From contig DASRBN010000035.1 of NCBI GenBank assembly GCA_035653615.1, forward strand, positions 62,001-126,000: a stretch of DNA of 64,000 nt, written 5' to 3'. Each line of letters opens with the position of its first letter. The stretch's first letter is position 1. The stretch comes from Ktedonobacteraceae bacterium (GTDB taxonomy: Bacteria > Chloroflexota > Ktedonobacteria > Ktedonobacterales > Ktedonobacteraceae). A program made the translations under genes and the position numbers. Shown here in pieces: positions 7,679 through 16,166 of this stretch. The notes below the pieces were generated by a model. It was not told where the DNA came from and made no database searches. It saw only the letters and a program-made list of their open reading frames with translations.

Positions 7679-9297
7679 GGTAGTGTACCTTTCTCGATGG
7701 GTTTATTCGTGTCCGTAACAGCGACGCCCAGAGCGTTGCGTAGATCGCCGAGAAGGCGCGCGGCATCCTGTGCATCGCCAGTTCCATAGATATAGAAGTC
7801 GGGTCGCGCGAGCAGGAGACTGCAGCCGTGGGCTTCGAACCATGCGCGGTATGCGCCGTCGATGTCGCGAACCCCGCCGTCGACGTCGAGCGCGGTAGCC
7901 GTGCCGCCGAGGTCTTCAAACCACGTGCGGAGTTCTGCCGAAACGTCCACCATCGGTTCTGCATCCAGCCCGATGAGTTGCCACGCGCCACCCACGACAT
8001 CGTCGAAGAGCCCGACGATCCCGTTAGCTTCGACCCGAGCCTGAACGGACAGCCGGCCAGCGTTGTCGTCGCCTGCTTCGGTGATCGAGGGCTGACCGAG
8101 TCGCGGGTGGGGTGGCTCGACGGTGACTGCCTCGGGGTCGTTCAGCTCGGCGCGCATGTCTGCATCGCGCTTGGCTGCTCTAAGTGGATCGAGTTCGCAG
8201 ATTATCTTGCCAAGTGCGACGGCTCCCGCAATGATCTCTTGTACATGGCCGCCACGCTCTGTGCCGTACGAGTCGAGGATCGACTCGGACGCTCGACCGG
8301 ACTCGACTAAGGACAACCGCCAGGCGAGCGAACTCGCATCACGAAGTCCCGAACACAGGCCCTGCCCGAGAAACGGTGGCATCAAGTGGGCGGAATCTCC
8401 AGCGAGAAAAATGCGGCCCCGGCGCCACTCCCGCGCCCACCGGCCGCGGAAGGTATAGACGGCATGGCGCTCAAGACGCGCGTTTTCGGGTGTCACCCCC
8501 CATGGCTCCATCAGTTTCCACGCAGTCTCCATTCGTCCTAGCTCGTCAGCCGAGACATCCGCTCGACGCATGAACTCGAAGCGTCGCCGACCAGGGCCGC
8601 TGTTGACCGCCGTCGCCGGCTGGACCGGATCGCAATACTGCGTGACAAACGCATCCCACTGTCGGTGATCGAGCGGCTGATAATCGACGACGAGCCAGTC
8701 CGCCTCGAATCCCGTGTCGACGCTTTCGATTCCAGCGAGCTCGCGAACGACGCTGTTGGCGCCGTCGGCACCGATGAGCCAGTGACCCCGCAACGAATCA
8801 TGCCGTGAATGATCGTTGGTGCGGAACACGGTCAGCGTGATCGAGCCCTCATCCTGGTCGATGGCAGTGGCAGACCATCCTCGACGGATCTCCACCGATG
8901 GCAGGGCGTGTGCCATCGACTCGAGTACCGCCTCGAGGTCGGGCTGGTAGAACCCGTTGACGTTCGCCCAGCCGGACTCTGCCGGTCGGTTCCAGTTGAT
9001 CGCGCGAAGGAGCTCACCTTCCCCATTGCGAATCTGGTAGCCACCCCGTTCTCCGCGCGACGGTTCGAACAAATCGGCATGCTCACGCATGACCCCGGCC
9101 GCCTGCAGGATACGAAGAGCCTCGTGGTCGATCGTGCATGCCCGTGGCATCGGATAGCGCGACGGCCATTTCTCGACGACTGTCACGTGCCATCCCTCAC
9201 GTCCGAGGAGAATTGCCGTCACCAGACCAACCGGGCCCGCGCCCACAACGAGGAAGTCGATCAGGCCGGACGTCTCATCAAAGTACGGTGCATTCAT
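7675..9297 (-). CDS. FAD-dependent aromatic hydroxylase, MhpA/PheA-like
   Basis: A 540-residue class A flavoprotein monooxygenase. The dinucleotide fold 'DFLVVGAGPVGLVTAILL' is at residues 14-31, with 'RACTIDHEALRIL' near 54, the NADPH/FAD motif 'GHWLIGADGANSVVRELAG', and the FAD pyrophosphate motif 'RGRIFLAGDSAHLMPPFLG' near 300. The C-terminal third is the thioredoxin-like dimerisation domain common in MhpA, phenol and resorcinol hydroxylases. It probably hydroxylates a phenolic or enolic ring substrate with NAD(P)H. The protein appears complete. Its gene is followed by the coupled cupin gene and preceded by a hydrolase remnant. Confidence 0.9.
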   Translation of the reverse strand: MNAPYFDETSGLIDFLVVGAGPVGLVTAILLGREGWHVTVVEKWPSRYPMPRACTIDHEALRILQAAGVMREHADLFEPSRGERGGYQIRNGEGELLRAINWNRPAESGWANVNGFYQPDLEAVLESMAHALPSVEIRRGWSATAIDQDEGSITLTVFRTNDHSRHDSLRGHWLIGADGANSVVRELAGIESVDTGFEADWLVVDYQPLDHRQWDAFVTQYCDPVQPATAVNSGPGRRRFEFMRRADVSADELGRMETAWKLMEPWGVTPENARLERHAVYTFRGRWAREWRRGRIFLAGDSAHLMPPFLGQGLCSGLRDASSLAWRLSLVESGRASESILDSYGTERGGHVQEIIAGAVALGKIICELDPLRAAKRDADMRAELNDPEAVTVEPPHPRLGQPSITEAGDDNAGRLSVQARVEANGIVGLFDDVVGGAWQLIGLDAEPMVDVSAELRTWFEDLGGTATALDVDGGVRDIDGAYRAWFEAHGCSLLLARPDFYIYGTGDAQDAARLLGDLRNALGVAVTDTNKPIEKGTLP

Positions 9298-9306
9298 AGG
9301 ACTGCC

Positions 9307-9507
9307 ATCTCCTCCCTACGGCCCCGTCTCGCAACGTGACCGCGACATCCTTCTCGAAGACGATGTCGGCGGCAGCGACTCGAATGGCGGCGCGCCCTGG
9401 TAAGTCGCCTCAAGCGTACTGGCGCCCGGCTCGAACGTGGTCAGAACGCTGGATCTCGCCGTCCGCAGAGGACTGGACGGAATGGAGATCTTCTTGTCGT
9501 CGGTCAT
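9307..9507 (-). pseudogene. 5' remnant of a CocE-type hydrolase gene
   Basis: A 63-codon ORF starts at 9507 after a GGAAG site. Its first 37 residues are unremarkable, but the overlapping +1 frame then reads 'RAAIRVAAADIVFEKDVAVT' followed by 'LRDG', which aligns with the strand entering the catalytic domain of CocE hydrolases ('...NVMGILRFRDVKIPLQNG' in copy 1). The rest of the hydrolase is missing, and the FAD monooxygenase start follows at once. I read it as a truncated, frameshifted third hydrolase gene. Confidence 0.45.
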
Positions 9508-9579
9508 GGCACTTCCTACTTTCTGTCGATCCGAGGGTCGGTTCTCGCGTCGTTGCGAGCGTACGGCTTTACGGTGAGA

Positions 9580-9599
9580 AACTCAACAATCATTGAGTT
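9580..9599 (-). terminator. Weak hairpin terminator at end of the flavin monooxygenase gene
   Basis: AACTCAA-caatca-TTGAGTT is a perfect 7-base inverted repeat that includes the stop codon of the gene ending at 9590; read leftwards it is followed by TTTCTC. It could attenuate the operon before the remnant at 9307-9507. Confidence 0.35.
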
Positions 9600-10855
9600 A
9601 TCTCAGGTGCCGGCGCAAACCGGTCGAGCGTGGTGATGCCCGCGACCAGATGCGGCTGAATGCCGGCCATCAGGCGCCCGTAGTTTTCGGACAGCGCCTC
9701 GAGGTTGAGGGCCCCATGAAGCGTGATGATCCGCGCATCGCGCCAGGATCGCTGGATCGGCTCGAAGTCCATGATCGCGGTGGACCCCGAGTTGCGCTGC
9801 AGCAGTTCGATCGCCTCGGCGCACCACTTGGCCGCGTATGCCGTCTCGACGAGAACCCTGGCGCTGAACCGTTGCATGTACTCGGGGGCCGCCGGTGTGC
9901 CTGCGGCAGCGAGTTCACCGAGCCTGTCGGTCTCCTCGGCATTGGCACGCGTCATCAGCGTCGCGGACTGGATCTTGGAGTGGACCTCAGCGAGCATCAG
10001 ATGCGTGAGTGGTGCCTCGAGTTGGTTCTTGTAGGTGGTCCCCCTGATGGAGCGTCCGTTCGAGCGCTCGAGAAAACGCTCGAGGGCGCCCTGCGCAATG
10101 CCGATCGACATGCCCGCCATCAGGCTGAATGACCAGCCGAGAGAGGGAGCCTTCCAGAGTGAGCCGGCAAGGCCACTGTCAATCGCGCCTGACGTGATCT
10201 GCCGGAAGTCGACTCCTCGATAGTCGGGGACGAGCAACTCATCGCCCTTCAGCACGACTGAGACACTTCCGGTGCCACGCATGCCAGCGACGTGCCAGTC
10301 GTCGAGGAATTTCAGTTCGTCGCGCGGCACCTGCACGGCGACCAGGTAGGTTCCGTCGGCGTCTTCGGCGATGCACCCGAGGTTGGTGAAGGGCGCCCAC
10401 AGCGACCCGGTCGCGAACGTCCACGGGCCGCCGGTGATGATCCAGCCGTCATCAACTCGCTTGGCACGACCTCGGGATGCCGGGAAGTGGCTCGATCCGG
10501 CAACGCGCGGTCCGACCCATTCCGGTGCGAAGACCTCCTCGAGTACGCGCGAACCCGATCCGGCAAGGATCCAGTCGGTCGAGGCGCCCGCCCAGACGAC
10601 CCATCCGCACGACCCGTCCCATTTCGAGACTTCGATCACCACGTCGAGTTGCTCCCTGACGGAGAGCTCGTCACCGCCGAACTCGGCCGGGCTTGCAATA
10701 TTGAAGGCACCGGTAGCGTCAAGGTCGGCGATGGTCTCGTCAGAGAGTCTGGTAGCGCGTTCTGCTTCGGGGGCGCGCGCGCGCAGGGTCGGTCCGATGG
10801 CGCGCACTTTCTCGAGGATCGTCGCAAGCCGGTCGGCGGAGTCGGGGGTCGTCAT
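9590..10855 (-). CDS. Two-component flavin-dependent monooxygenase, oxygenase subunit (HsaA/HpaB C2-like, acyl-CoA dehydrogenase fold)
   Basis: A 421-residue protein with the acyl-CoA dehydrogenase-like fold used by reduced-flavin hydroxylases: N-terminal helices 'RLSDETIADLDATGAFNIAS', 'GWVVWAGASTDWILAG', the central barrel 'RVDDGWIITGGPWTFATG' and 'GMRGTGSVSVVLKGDELLVP', and a C-terminal helical domain 'LAEVHSKIQSATLMTRANAE'. The substitution of the dehydrogenase active-site region and the 'GSxxFAxG/W-TFATG' segment favour the HsaA/p-hydroxyphenylacetate hydroxylase branch over a true dehydrogenase. It needs a flavin reductase, very probably the fused protein at 14121-15254. The start at 10855 is preferred over a frame-open ATG at 10978 that would overlap the upstream hydrolase by 101 bases. 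Confidence 0.85.
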   Translation of the reverse strand: MTTPDSADRLATILEKVRAIGPTLRARAPEAERATRLSDETIADLDATGAFNIASPAEFGGDELSVREQLDVVIEVSKWDGSCGWVVWAGASTDWILAGSGSRVLEEVFAPEWVGPRVAGSSHFPASRGRAKRVDDGWIITGGPWTFATGSLWAPFTNLGCIAEDADGTYLVAVQVPRDELKFLDDWHVAGMRGTGSVSVVLKGDELLVPDYRGVDFRQITSGAIDSGLAGSLWKAPSLGWSFSLMAGMSIGIAQGALERFLERSNGRSIRGTTYKNQLEAPLTHLMLAEVHSKIQSATLMTRANAEETDRLGELAAAGTPAAPEYMQRFSARVLVETAYAAKWCAEAIELLQRNSGSTAIMDFEPIQRSWRDARIITLHGALNLEALSENYGRLMAGIQPHLVAGITTLDRFAPAPEITQ

Positions 10856-10877
10856 GATTCTCAATTCCTCTCCTCTC

Positions 10878-13187
10878 TTAGTTCTGCGGCACAATGGGCA
10901 GCTGCACGTAGCTGGGGTGGTTAGGTCCGGTATAGATGGTATTCGTCGCTCCGGCGTGGTAGTTCTCGTCGTACGCACGAGACGGGATTCCGGCCGGCGA
11001 ATAGGGTTGGATGTCGACCCTCAGCCGGCAGCCCTTTCGGATCACCGCGCTACTCGGGTTGAGGCCGACCTCGACGTACACGACTTCGCCATCTCTGAGC
11101 GGCTGGTAGTCCGCCTTGAGGTGCGTCTGCACCGGCCAGTACGCCGTCGACCGCTCATCGTCCAGCTTGCGATGCGACACCTTGAGCAGGCCATGCCCGA
11201 CCGGATGGATGTTGGCCGGATCGATCGGGGGCACGAGGGACTCGTAGCGTATCTCGCGATCGTGCTCGTCGAGCACTCGGAGCGACACGTAGACATCCAT
11301 GTCGCTGCTCGTCGAAGACACCCACAAGCCTGCCTTCATGTAGCCGACGAGCACCATATCTTCCGTCATCGGCTCGCTGATGAACGAGACGCCAGTAGAC
11401 CAACGCGGAGTTCCACCGATGTAGCCGGTCGGTGCCGGGATGGGATGCCCGCGGTCCAGTGAAGCGTCATAGCTCGCGGATGCCTCGACGGTCGGAATGC
11501 TCGTGCCGATTCGAAGGAAGTCGTCACGTCGATCATCACCTGTCCAGTCGGATGGCGTCGCATCGAGATACCACCGCAGATACGTCGTGCGGGCAAGCGG
11601 CCACTCCTGTTCTTCGAGAAGGTAGTGGCCACCGTTTCCGGTGCGGACCTGCACCAGCACCGGCGCGCCATCCATCACACCGTTGTCTTCGCCCTTCAGC
11701 CAGTGGTCGAAGAAGCGCTGATGATCGGCAATCGTCGAGTTCTTATAGCTGTGCGGAAACCACGCGTCGACGAAGTCGAACTTCTTCGACTGCACCCCGG
11801 TCGAGTGGATGAACGTCTCGCTGCTGCCGAGCTGATGGATGACGACCCCGGTCTGCGGGCCGACGATCCAGACTGGCGCGATCGCTTTTTCGATCTCAGG
11901 ACACATGAAGATCGACCCTCGTGGGCCGTATGCCTCGGGGTCGTTGAACGGAGTGGCCAGCATACGGGAAAACCAGTCGGTCTCCTGCCGCTGCTCAGTG
12001 TTATAGTTGTGGCCGGTCATCGCCATGCGCCACCATGCCCAGAATCCTTCTCCGTAGAGGCCTCCTCCATAGAAGGCCTCGTTGTACAGGTCAGAGTCGG
12101 TGCCGATGGCGATCATCGCTTTGAGGTGTGGCGGCTGCAGGCTCGCGACGGCGTGCTGGGTGATTGCAAGGTACGACATCCCCCACAGTCCGACGTTGCC
12201 GTTGGACCAGGGTTGAGTGCCAGCCCACTCGATGGCGTCGTAATAGTCCTCGGCCTGCTGCACGCTAAACGGCGCTTGCAGCCCTGGGCTGTTGCCGACG
12301 CCGCGAGCGTCGACCCGGATGCAGACGTATCCCTTTGGCACCCAGACCGACGAGTCGACACTCTCGTGGTTCTCGTACTGCAGGCCGTCCGGATTGCCCG
12401 TGAAGTAGCGGTCCTCGATCTCCTCCTTCTGCTGGGCCTCCTCGTCGCTACCGATGACGCCGTGGTCGAAGCTCTTACCGTAGAACCCCTGGTTCATGAT
12501 GACCGGATGCTGGCCGTCGTCGGCGGGCAGGAAGATGTCGGCGCACACATATGACCCGTCTCGCAACGGGATCCGGACATCCGTGAGCTTGACGATGCCG
12601 CGGATGTTCCGGCGGAGTTCGTTGCGGGCCGCAGCACCATTGCGCAGTCTGCGCGGGGTGTTCGCGGTGAACGCACCGGGTGTCGCATTGAGTGTCGCCA
12701 ACAGGCCCGTCACTGCAGGGTCGCTGGCGAACGTGATCATCTGGTCAGTCGAGAACGCGACCATGGCCGCTGTGCCCTCTGAGCCGTGCGCGGCACCGTC
12801 GACCTCTGCGGCATCCGTCGCGGCCTGGTTGAAGTTGAGAACGATCGGTCCGATTAGATCGTGCATGATTGGCGCGATCGTGATGCCGTTCTCGAAGTCG
12901 CCGTCCTCGTCCAGTGTCTGTACGAACCTGGCGAGGTTGGTCACCATTGGGTCGTGAAGCCGATCGACCTTGCCGTCTGCACGCTTGACCAACTGCGCCA
13001 GGTTCACGCGCGGTGCGCCATCGATGGATCCCAGCACGAGGCCGCCGATCGAGAACGTGACACATTCGCCCGCTCTGTACTGGAACTCGCCACGGTCGTT
13101 GGTGATGCCGCTTCTCGTCGGGGTCTCGAACCGCAGTCCGCGGATCGGGCCGGCGAACACTCCGGTTTGCGTGTCGGTCGTGCTCAT
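10878..13187 (-). CDS. CocE/NonD-type (S15 family) alpha/beta hydrolase with unusual N-terminal domain, copy 2
   Basis: A 769-residue paralogue of the protein at 3136-5424 with the same architecture: an N-terminal module 'GVFAGPIRGLRFETPTRSG' and 'GEFQYRAGECVTFSIGGLVL' (about 1-200), the alpha/beta hydrolase core with 'GLWGMSYLAITQ' (Ser near 337), and the C-terminal jelly roll ('VSFISEPMTEDMVLVGYMKAG'). Identity between the copies is high throughout, so they probably arose by duplication or are specialised for successive acyl or ester groups. It probably hydrolyses an ester or amide bond in the catabolic pathway. It is the second complete gene of the operon, after an NTF2-like gene and a scar. 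Confidence 0.86.
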   Translation of the reverse strand: MSTTDTQTGVFAGPIRGLRFETPTRSGITNDRGEFQYRAGECVTFSIGGLVLGSIDGAPRVNLAQLVKRADGKVDRLHDPMVTNLARFVQTLDEDGDFENGITIAPIMHDLIGPIVLNFNQAATDAAEVDGAAHGSEGTAAMVAFSTDQMITFASDPAVTGLLATLNATPGAFTANTPRRLRNGAAARNELRRNIRGIVKLTDVRIPLRDGSYVCADIFLPADDGQHPVIMNQGFYGKSFDHGVIGSDEEAQQKEEIEDRYFTGNPDGLQYENHESVDSSVWVPKGYVCIRVDARGVGNSPGLQAPFSVQQAEDYYDAIEWAGTQPWSNGNVGLWGMSYLAITQHAVASLQPPHLKAMIAIGTDSDLYNEAFYGGGLYGEGFWAWWRMAMTGHNYNTEQRQETDWFSRMLATPFNDPEAYGPRGSIFMCPEIEKAIAPVWIVGPQTGVVIHQLGSSETFIHSTGVQSKKFDFVDAWFPHSYKNSTIADHQRFFDHWLKGEDNGVMDGAPVLVQVRTGNGGHYLLEEQEWPLARTTYLRWYLDATPSDWTGDDRRDDFLRIGTSIPTVEASASYDASLDRGHPIPAPTGYIGGTPRWSTGVSFISEPMTEDMVLVGYMKAGLWVSSTSSDMDVYVSLRVLDEHDREIRYESLVPPIDPANIHPVGHGLLKVSHRKLDDERSTAYWPVQTHLKADYQPLRDGEVVYVEVGLNPSSAVIRKGCRLRVDIQPYSPAGIPSRAYDENYHAGATNTIYTGPNHPSYVQLPIVPQN

Positions 13188-13194
13188 TCATTTC

Positions 13195-13305
13195 TCACTT
13201 TCGTGGGGCGGCGAGGGCAGCACCACGTACTTCACGTGCGGCTCCAGTGCCGACGACGATGAAATCGACGAGGCCCGTCGATTCCCCGCTTCGCGACGTG
13301 TTCAT
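13195..13305 (-). pseudogene. Chimeric scar: FAD-monooxygenase N-terminus joined to hydrolase C-terminus
   Basis: From 13305 the frame reads 'MNTSRSGESTGLVDFIVVGTG', nearly the start of the FAD monooxygenase at 9297 ('ETSGLIDFLVVGAG'). The sequence then jumps: in another frame the next bases give 'EPHVKYVVLPSPP', which matches the very end of the CocE-type hydrolases ('GHVTYVQLPVLP'). This is what a deletion between a monooxygenase gene and a downstream hydrolase gene would leave. Confidence 0.55.
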
Positions 13306-13327
13306 AACGTTTTCTTTCGCGCCTGGG

Positions 13328-13849
13328 CTATTTGCCCTGGAGCGCCTTGAGGAAACTGAGATCCCCGGCCTCGGCAAACGAGTGCAGCACCTTCACGTTC
13401 ATGTCGGGGTTGTGCTCGTTGTGCTGTTCGGGAACTTTCGGGTTACCAGTCCAGCCCTGGAGTCGGCAGACGCGGCGCTTGATGCGCCAGCCCTGCTCAG
13501 TGCGTACGAGGTCGTCGTCGTACCAGCCCGTGCCGGTCCAGGTCGGGCCGCCCTCGGCCGCTGCGCGTATGAGCAACCAGTTGCCGTAGCTGAAGGCGTG
13601 GGCGGTGTCCCCGTCGACTACGACGAGATGGCCCATTATGGTGTGCTGATGGCTGTCGAGCCTGGAGTGGAATTCCGCGAATGAGGCTTTGAAGATATTG
13701 AGGCCGTTCCAGCCGGCTCCGGCCGGACCGAACACCGCGACGACGTCTTCGGTGAAGACGCGGTCGAACAGGTCCCACTGGTGGGTGTCGAGTGCGAAGG
13801 CATAGAGATTGAGGATCTCGATGATCTCGGCTTTGTCGTCGTTGGTCAT
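13328..13849 (-). CDS. SnoaL-like (NTF2 superfamily) protein, first gene of the island operon
   Basis: A 173-residue NTF2-fold protein: 'AEIIEILNLYAFALDTHQWD', 'FDRVFTEDVVAVFG', 'HQHTIMGHLVVVDGDTAHAF', and 'GWYDDDLVRTEQGWRIKRR'. The 'H-T-x-G' and 'YxDDLVRTxxGWRIxxR' pattern is typical of SnoaL-like proteins found with ring-modifying enzymes. The C-terminal helix after 'QGWTGNPKVPEQ' is longer than usual. Reaction unknown. It directly follows the consensus promoter at 13921-13949, so it is the promoter-proximal gene of the unit running to 2656. Confidence 0.83.
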   Translation of the reverse strand: MTNDDKAEIIEILNLYAFALDTHQWDLFDRVFTEDVVAVFGPAGAGWNGLNIFKASFAEFHSRLDSHQHTIMGHLVVVDGDTAHAFSYGNWLLIRAAAEGGPTWTGTGWYDDDLVRTEQGWRIKRRVCRLQGWTGNPKVPEQHNEHNPDMNVKVLHSFAEAGDLSFLKALQGK

Positions 13850-13896
13850 ATGTGTAGTCCTCGTCTTTGGGAGAGCGGCCGGGCCGGAATTAAAAC

Positions 13897-13913
13897 ATCC
13901 GAACCTTTCGGAT
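13897..13913. promoter_or_regulatory. Operator palindrome at the start of the island operon
   Basis: ATCCGAA-cct-TTCGGAT is a perfect 7-base inverted repeat located 7-23 bases past the -10 box of the minus-strand promoter, so it covers the expected transcription start. A repressor such as the GntR protein at 1881 could bind here; the link is inference. Confidence 0.55.
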
Positions 13914-13920
13914 ATTTACG

Positions 13921-13949
13921 ATTATACTCTGTGGCTTCTCGCTTGTCAA
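13921..13949 (-). promoter_or_regulatory. Consensus sigma70 promoter of the island operon
   Basis: On the minus strand TTGACA (13949-13944), 17 bases, TATAAT (13926-13921): an exact match to the vegetative consensus with optimal spacing. It faces the NTF2-like gene at 13849. Two further TTGACA hexamers on the plus strand (13996-14001, 14039-14044) may belong to the divergent reductase promoter, but no good -10 box accompanies them. Confidence 0.75.
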
Positions 13950-14120
13950 GATGGCGTTTTCCCTCATCTAAAATGCGGTCACATTTTCATTTGACTTGAC
14001 ACGGACGGCCTATTTATCGTTTTATTCAATCATAACCGTTGACATGTTTAGGAAGAATTGGTTTGCTTCAAAAGTTGGGCGACAGAACCGCTGCTCAGCA
14101 CTATGTCTAATGGAGGTCGC

Positions 14121-15254
14121 ATGTCCAAAGATATTGATCCCGCGCTCTTCCGCGAAACACTGGGTCACTATCCGACCGGTGTCGCCGCCGTCACTGCAGT
14201 GGCAGGCGACGGCAAGCCCGTCGGAATGATTGTCGGCACCTTCTCGTCGGTTTCTATGGATCCCCCGCTGATCGCCTTTTACTCCATGCGCAGTTCGCGG
14301 AGCTTCGCGCAGGTTCAAACCGCTGCCGCTTTCTGCGTGAATGTCCTGGCGTCCGATCAGGAACCGTTCTGCCGCCGATTTGCAACTGCGGGCGACTCCA
14401 AGTTCGACGGCGTCGCCTGGAGACCGGGCCCCCTTGGTTCGCCGATCCTCGCTGGTGCAGTGTCGTGGATCGAATGCACCTTCGAAGATGTTCGGGAAGC
14501 TGGTGATCACTACATCGTGCTCGGACGCGTGCGCGACCTGGCCGTCGAGCGGTCCACGCTGCCGCTGCTCTTCTTCCAGGGGGGATATGGAAAGTTCTCG
14601 CCAGGGTCCTTCATCGCCGCGCCGGATCCCGAGTTGATCCAGGCCTGCCATGCCGCCGAAACGATGCGTATCCAAGTCGAAGAGTTCAGCGTCGAGGTCG
14701 GCGTCAACTGCAGCGTCTTAGCGAGAATCCGCTGGGACGCGGTGCAAGTCCTGGCCGCGAATCATGCGCCGATCGTAGAACCCTTCCCGCTTGGTCATCG
14801 CCAACCGATCATCCCGCCATTCGGTGCGGTCTTCATGGTGAACGCTTCAGACTCCGATATAGACGAATGGTTGGGGCGTGCACCGGACCTCAGCGACGAA
14901 CGTCGCGCTCTCAACCGCTCCCATCTCGAGCGAGTTCGTGAGTGCGGCTATTCGCTGCTCGCGGCTGGGTCGGAGGTGCTGCAGCGTCATCAGGCCGCGC
15001 TGTCAGCCTTCGAACAGTCCGACCGCCTCCCTCGGCAGCAGCGCGTTGTGCAACAAGTCACGTCAGATCTGGCCAACTTCCTCTTCACCGACCTCGTCGC
15101 CGGTGAACACTATGACCTCGCGAACATTGTCGTCGTCGTCGCGCCCAAAGAGGGGAGACCCCCAATGGCCTTACGCATGACAGGCTTGCCGACCGGCGCC
15201 TCGACGGGGCAGATCGAATCATGGATAGACAGGATGAAGCAGATCGCCGCATGA
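14121..15254 (+). CDS. Flavin reductase fused to an IclR-type effector domain
   Basis: A 377-residue fusion. Residues 1-160 are the flavin reductase split-barrel domain ('LGHYPTGVAAVTAV', 'VGTFSSVSMDPPLIAFY', 'FCVNVLASDQEPFCRRFA', 'HYIVLGRVRDL'). Residues about 175-377 resemble the C-terminal effector domain of IclR regulators ('FGAVFMVNASDSDIDEWLG', 'LERVRECGYSL'), but no helix-turn-helix is present. It likely supplies reduced flavin to the HsaA/HpaB-like oxygenase at 9590. By analogy with HpaC-type reductases that carry a regulatory C-terminal domain, the fused part may sense the substrate and stimulate flavin reduction. GGAGG lies 4 bases before the ATG; an upstream ATG at 14058 lacks a site. 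Confidence 0.85.
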   Translation: MSKDIDPALFRETLGHYPTGVAAVTAVAGDGKPVGMIVGTFSSVSMDPPLIAFYSMRSSRSFAQVQTAAAFCVNVLASDQEPFCRRFATAGDSKFDGVAWRPGPLGSPILAGAVSWIECTFEDVREAGDHYIVLGRVRDLAVERSTLPLLFFQGGYGKFSPGSFIAAPDPELIQACHAAETMRIQVEEFSVEVGVNCSVLARIRWDAVQVLAANHAPIVEPFPLGHRQPIIPPFGAVFMVNASDSDIDEWLGRAPDLSDERRALNRSHLERVRECGYSLLAAGSEVLQRHQAALSAFEQSDRLPRQQRVVQQVTSDLANFLFTDLVAGEHYDLANIVVVVAPKEGRPPMALRMTGLPTGASTGQIESWIDRMKQIAA

Positions 15255-16006
15255 TCAAACCACTCGAGGGAATCAGGGTAGTCGACCTTAGCCGTGCTCT
15301 GGCGGACCGTACTGCACGGCACTGCTGGCTGACATGGGCGCCGAGATTATAAAGGTCGAACGTCTGAACGGGGGCGACATCGCACGCTAGTGGCCGCCCG
15401 TCCAAAATGACCATAGCCTGTACTTCGGCTCCGTGAATCGCAACAAGCGATCGGTGTGCATCGACCTCTACTCGGCGGAAGGGCGCGCGATCCTCGAAAA
15501 GCTGATTGTGGGATCCGATGTCCTCGTAGAGAACTTCAAACTCGGCACACTCGAGAAGCTAGGACTCACCACCGAGCGACTCGAGCAACTGCATCCCCAA
15601 CTCGTCGTGGGATCTGTCAATAGCTTCGGCATCACCGGACCGCTCAAGGACGATGCGGGCCTCGACCAGGTCATCCAGGGGATGTCGAGGCTCATATCGG
15701 TAACGCGTTCAGGAGCCGATACGTAGCGTGTCGTGTGCCGATCGTGGACATCACCTCTGAGATGATCTGCGCGTTCGGATCGTGTCGGCGTTAGTGGGGT
15801 GCAGCACCGGTAATGCGGTCAGCCACCTCAGCACATCGCTGCTCGAAACAGCACTCAACCTCTCAGTGTTCCAGGGACAGCGTGCATTCAGCCTCAGCGT
15901 TGACCCCACACCACAGGGCACCAACCACCCGACAATCGCACCCTACGGCACATTCACGACCGCGGGCGAACCGATCAACATCGCGGTTGGCAACGACAAA
16001 CAGTGA
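15251..16006 (+). pseudogene. Disrupted CaiB/BaiF family (class III) CoA-transferase
   Basis: The ATG at 15251 overlaps the reductase stop. Translation gives 'MIKPLEGIRVVDLSRALA', then one base is missing near 15303; the shifted frame continues 'GPYCTALLADMGAEIIKVE', hits TAG at 15388, resumes 'RNKRSVCIDLYSAEGR' and 'VLVENFKLGTLEKLGL', hits TAG at 15724, then 'VPIVDIT', another shift near 15775, and 'TSLLETALNLSVFQGQRAF' to a TGA at 16006. About 250 of the usual 390 or so residues remain, and the C-terminal part is absent. At least two frameshifts and two stops mean it cannot be functional. It marks the right edge of the G+C-rich island. Confidence 0.85.
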
Positions 16007-16166
16007 TGCACTTTGCTCTTGACGTTTACAGGTAAGTATGCTTTTGGAGCTTGTTTCCGGTGGCAGCCTCAGCTGAGCAGGAAGCGCGGCTTCTTCTCCA
16101 GCATGTTCCCCTGTGCGTATATGCAACACAGCCCTCTTCATTGAGAGCAAGGGAAGAGGAAAAAGA

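Noticed and set aside
14022-14675. 217-codon open frame antisense to the flavin reductase gene
   Set aside because: It mirrors the conserved flavin reductase domain on the other strand, has no recognisable protein motif and no ribosome site; it is a shadow of a G+C-rich gene.
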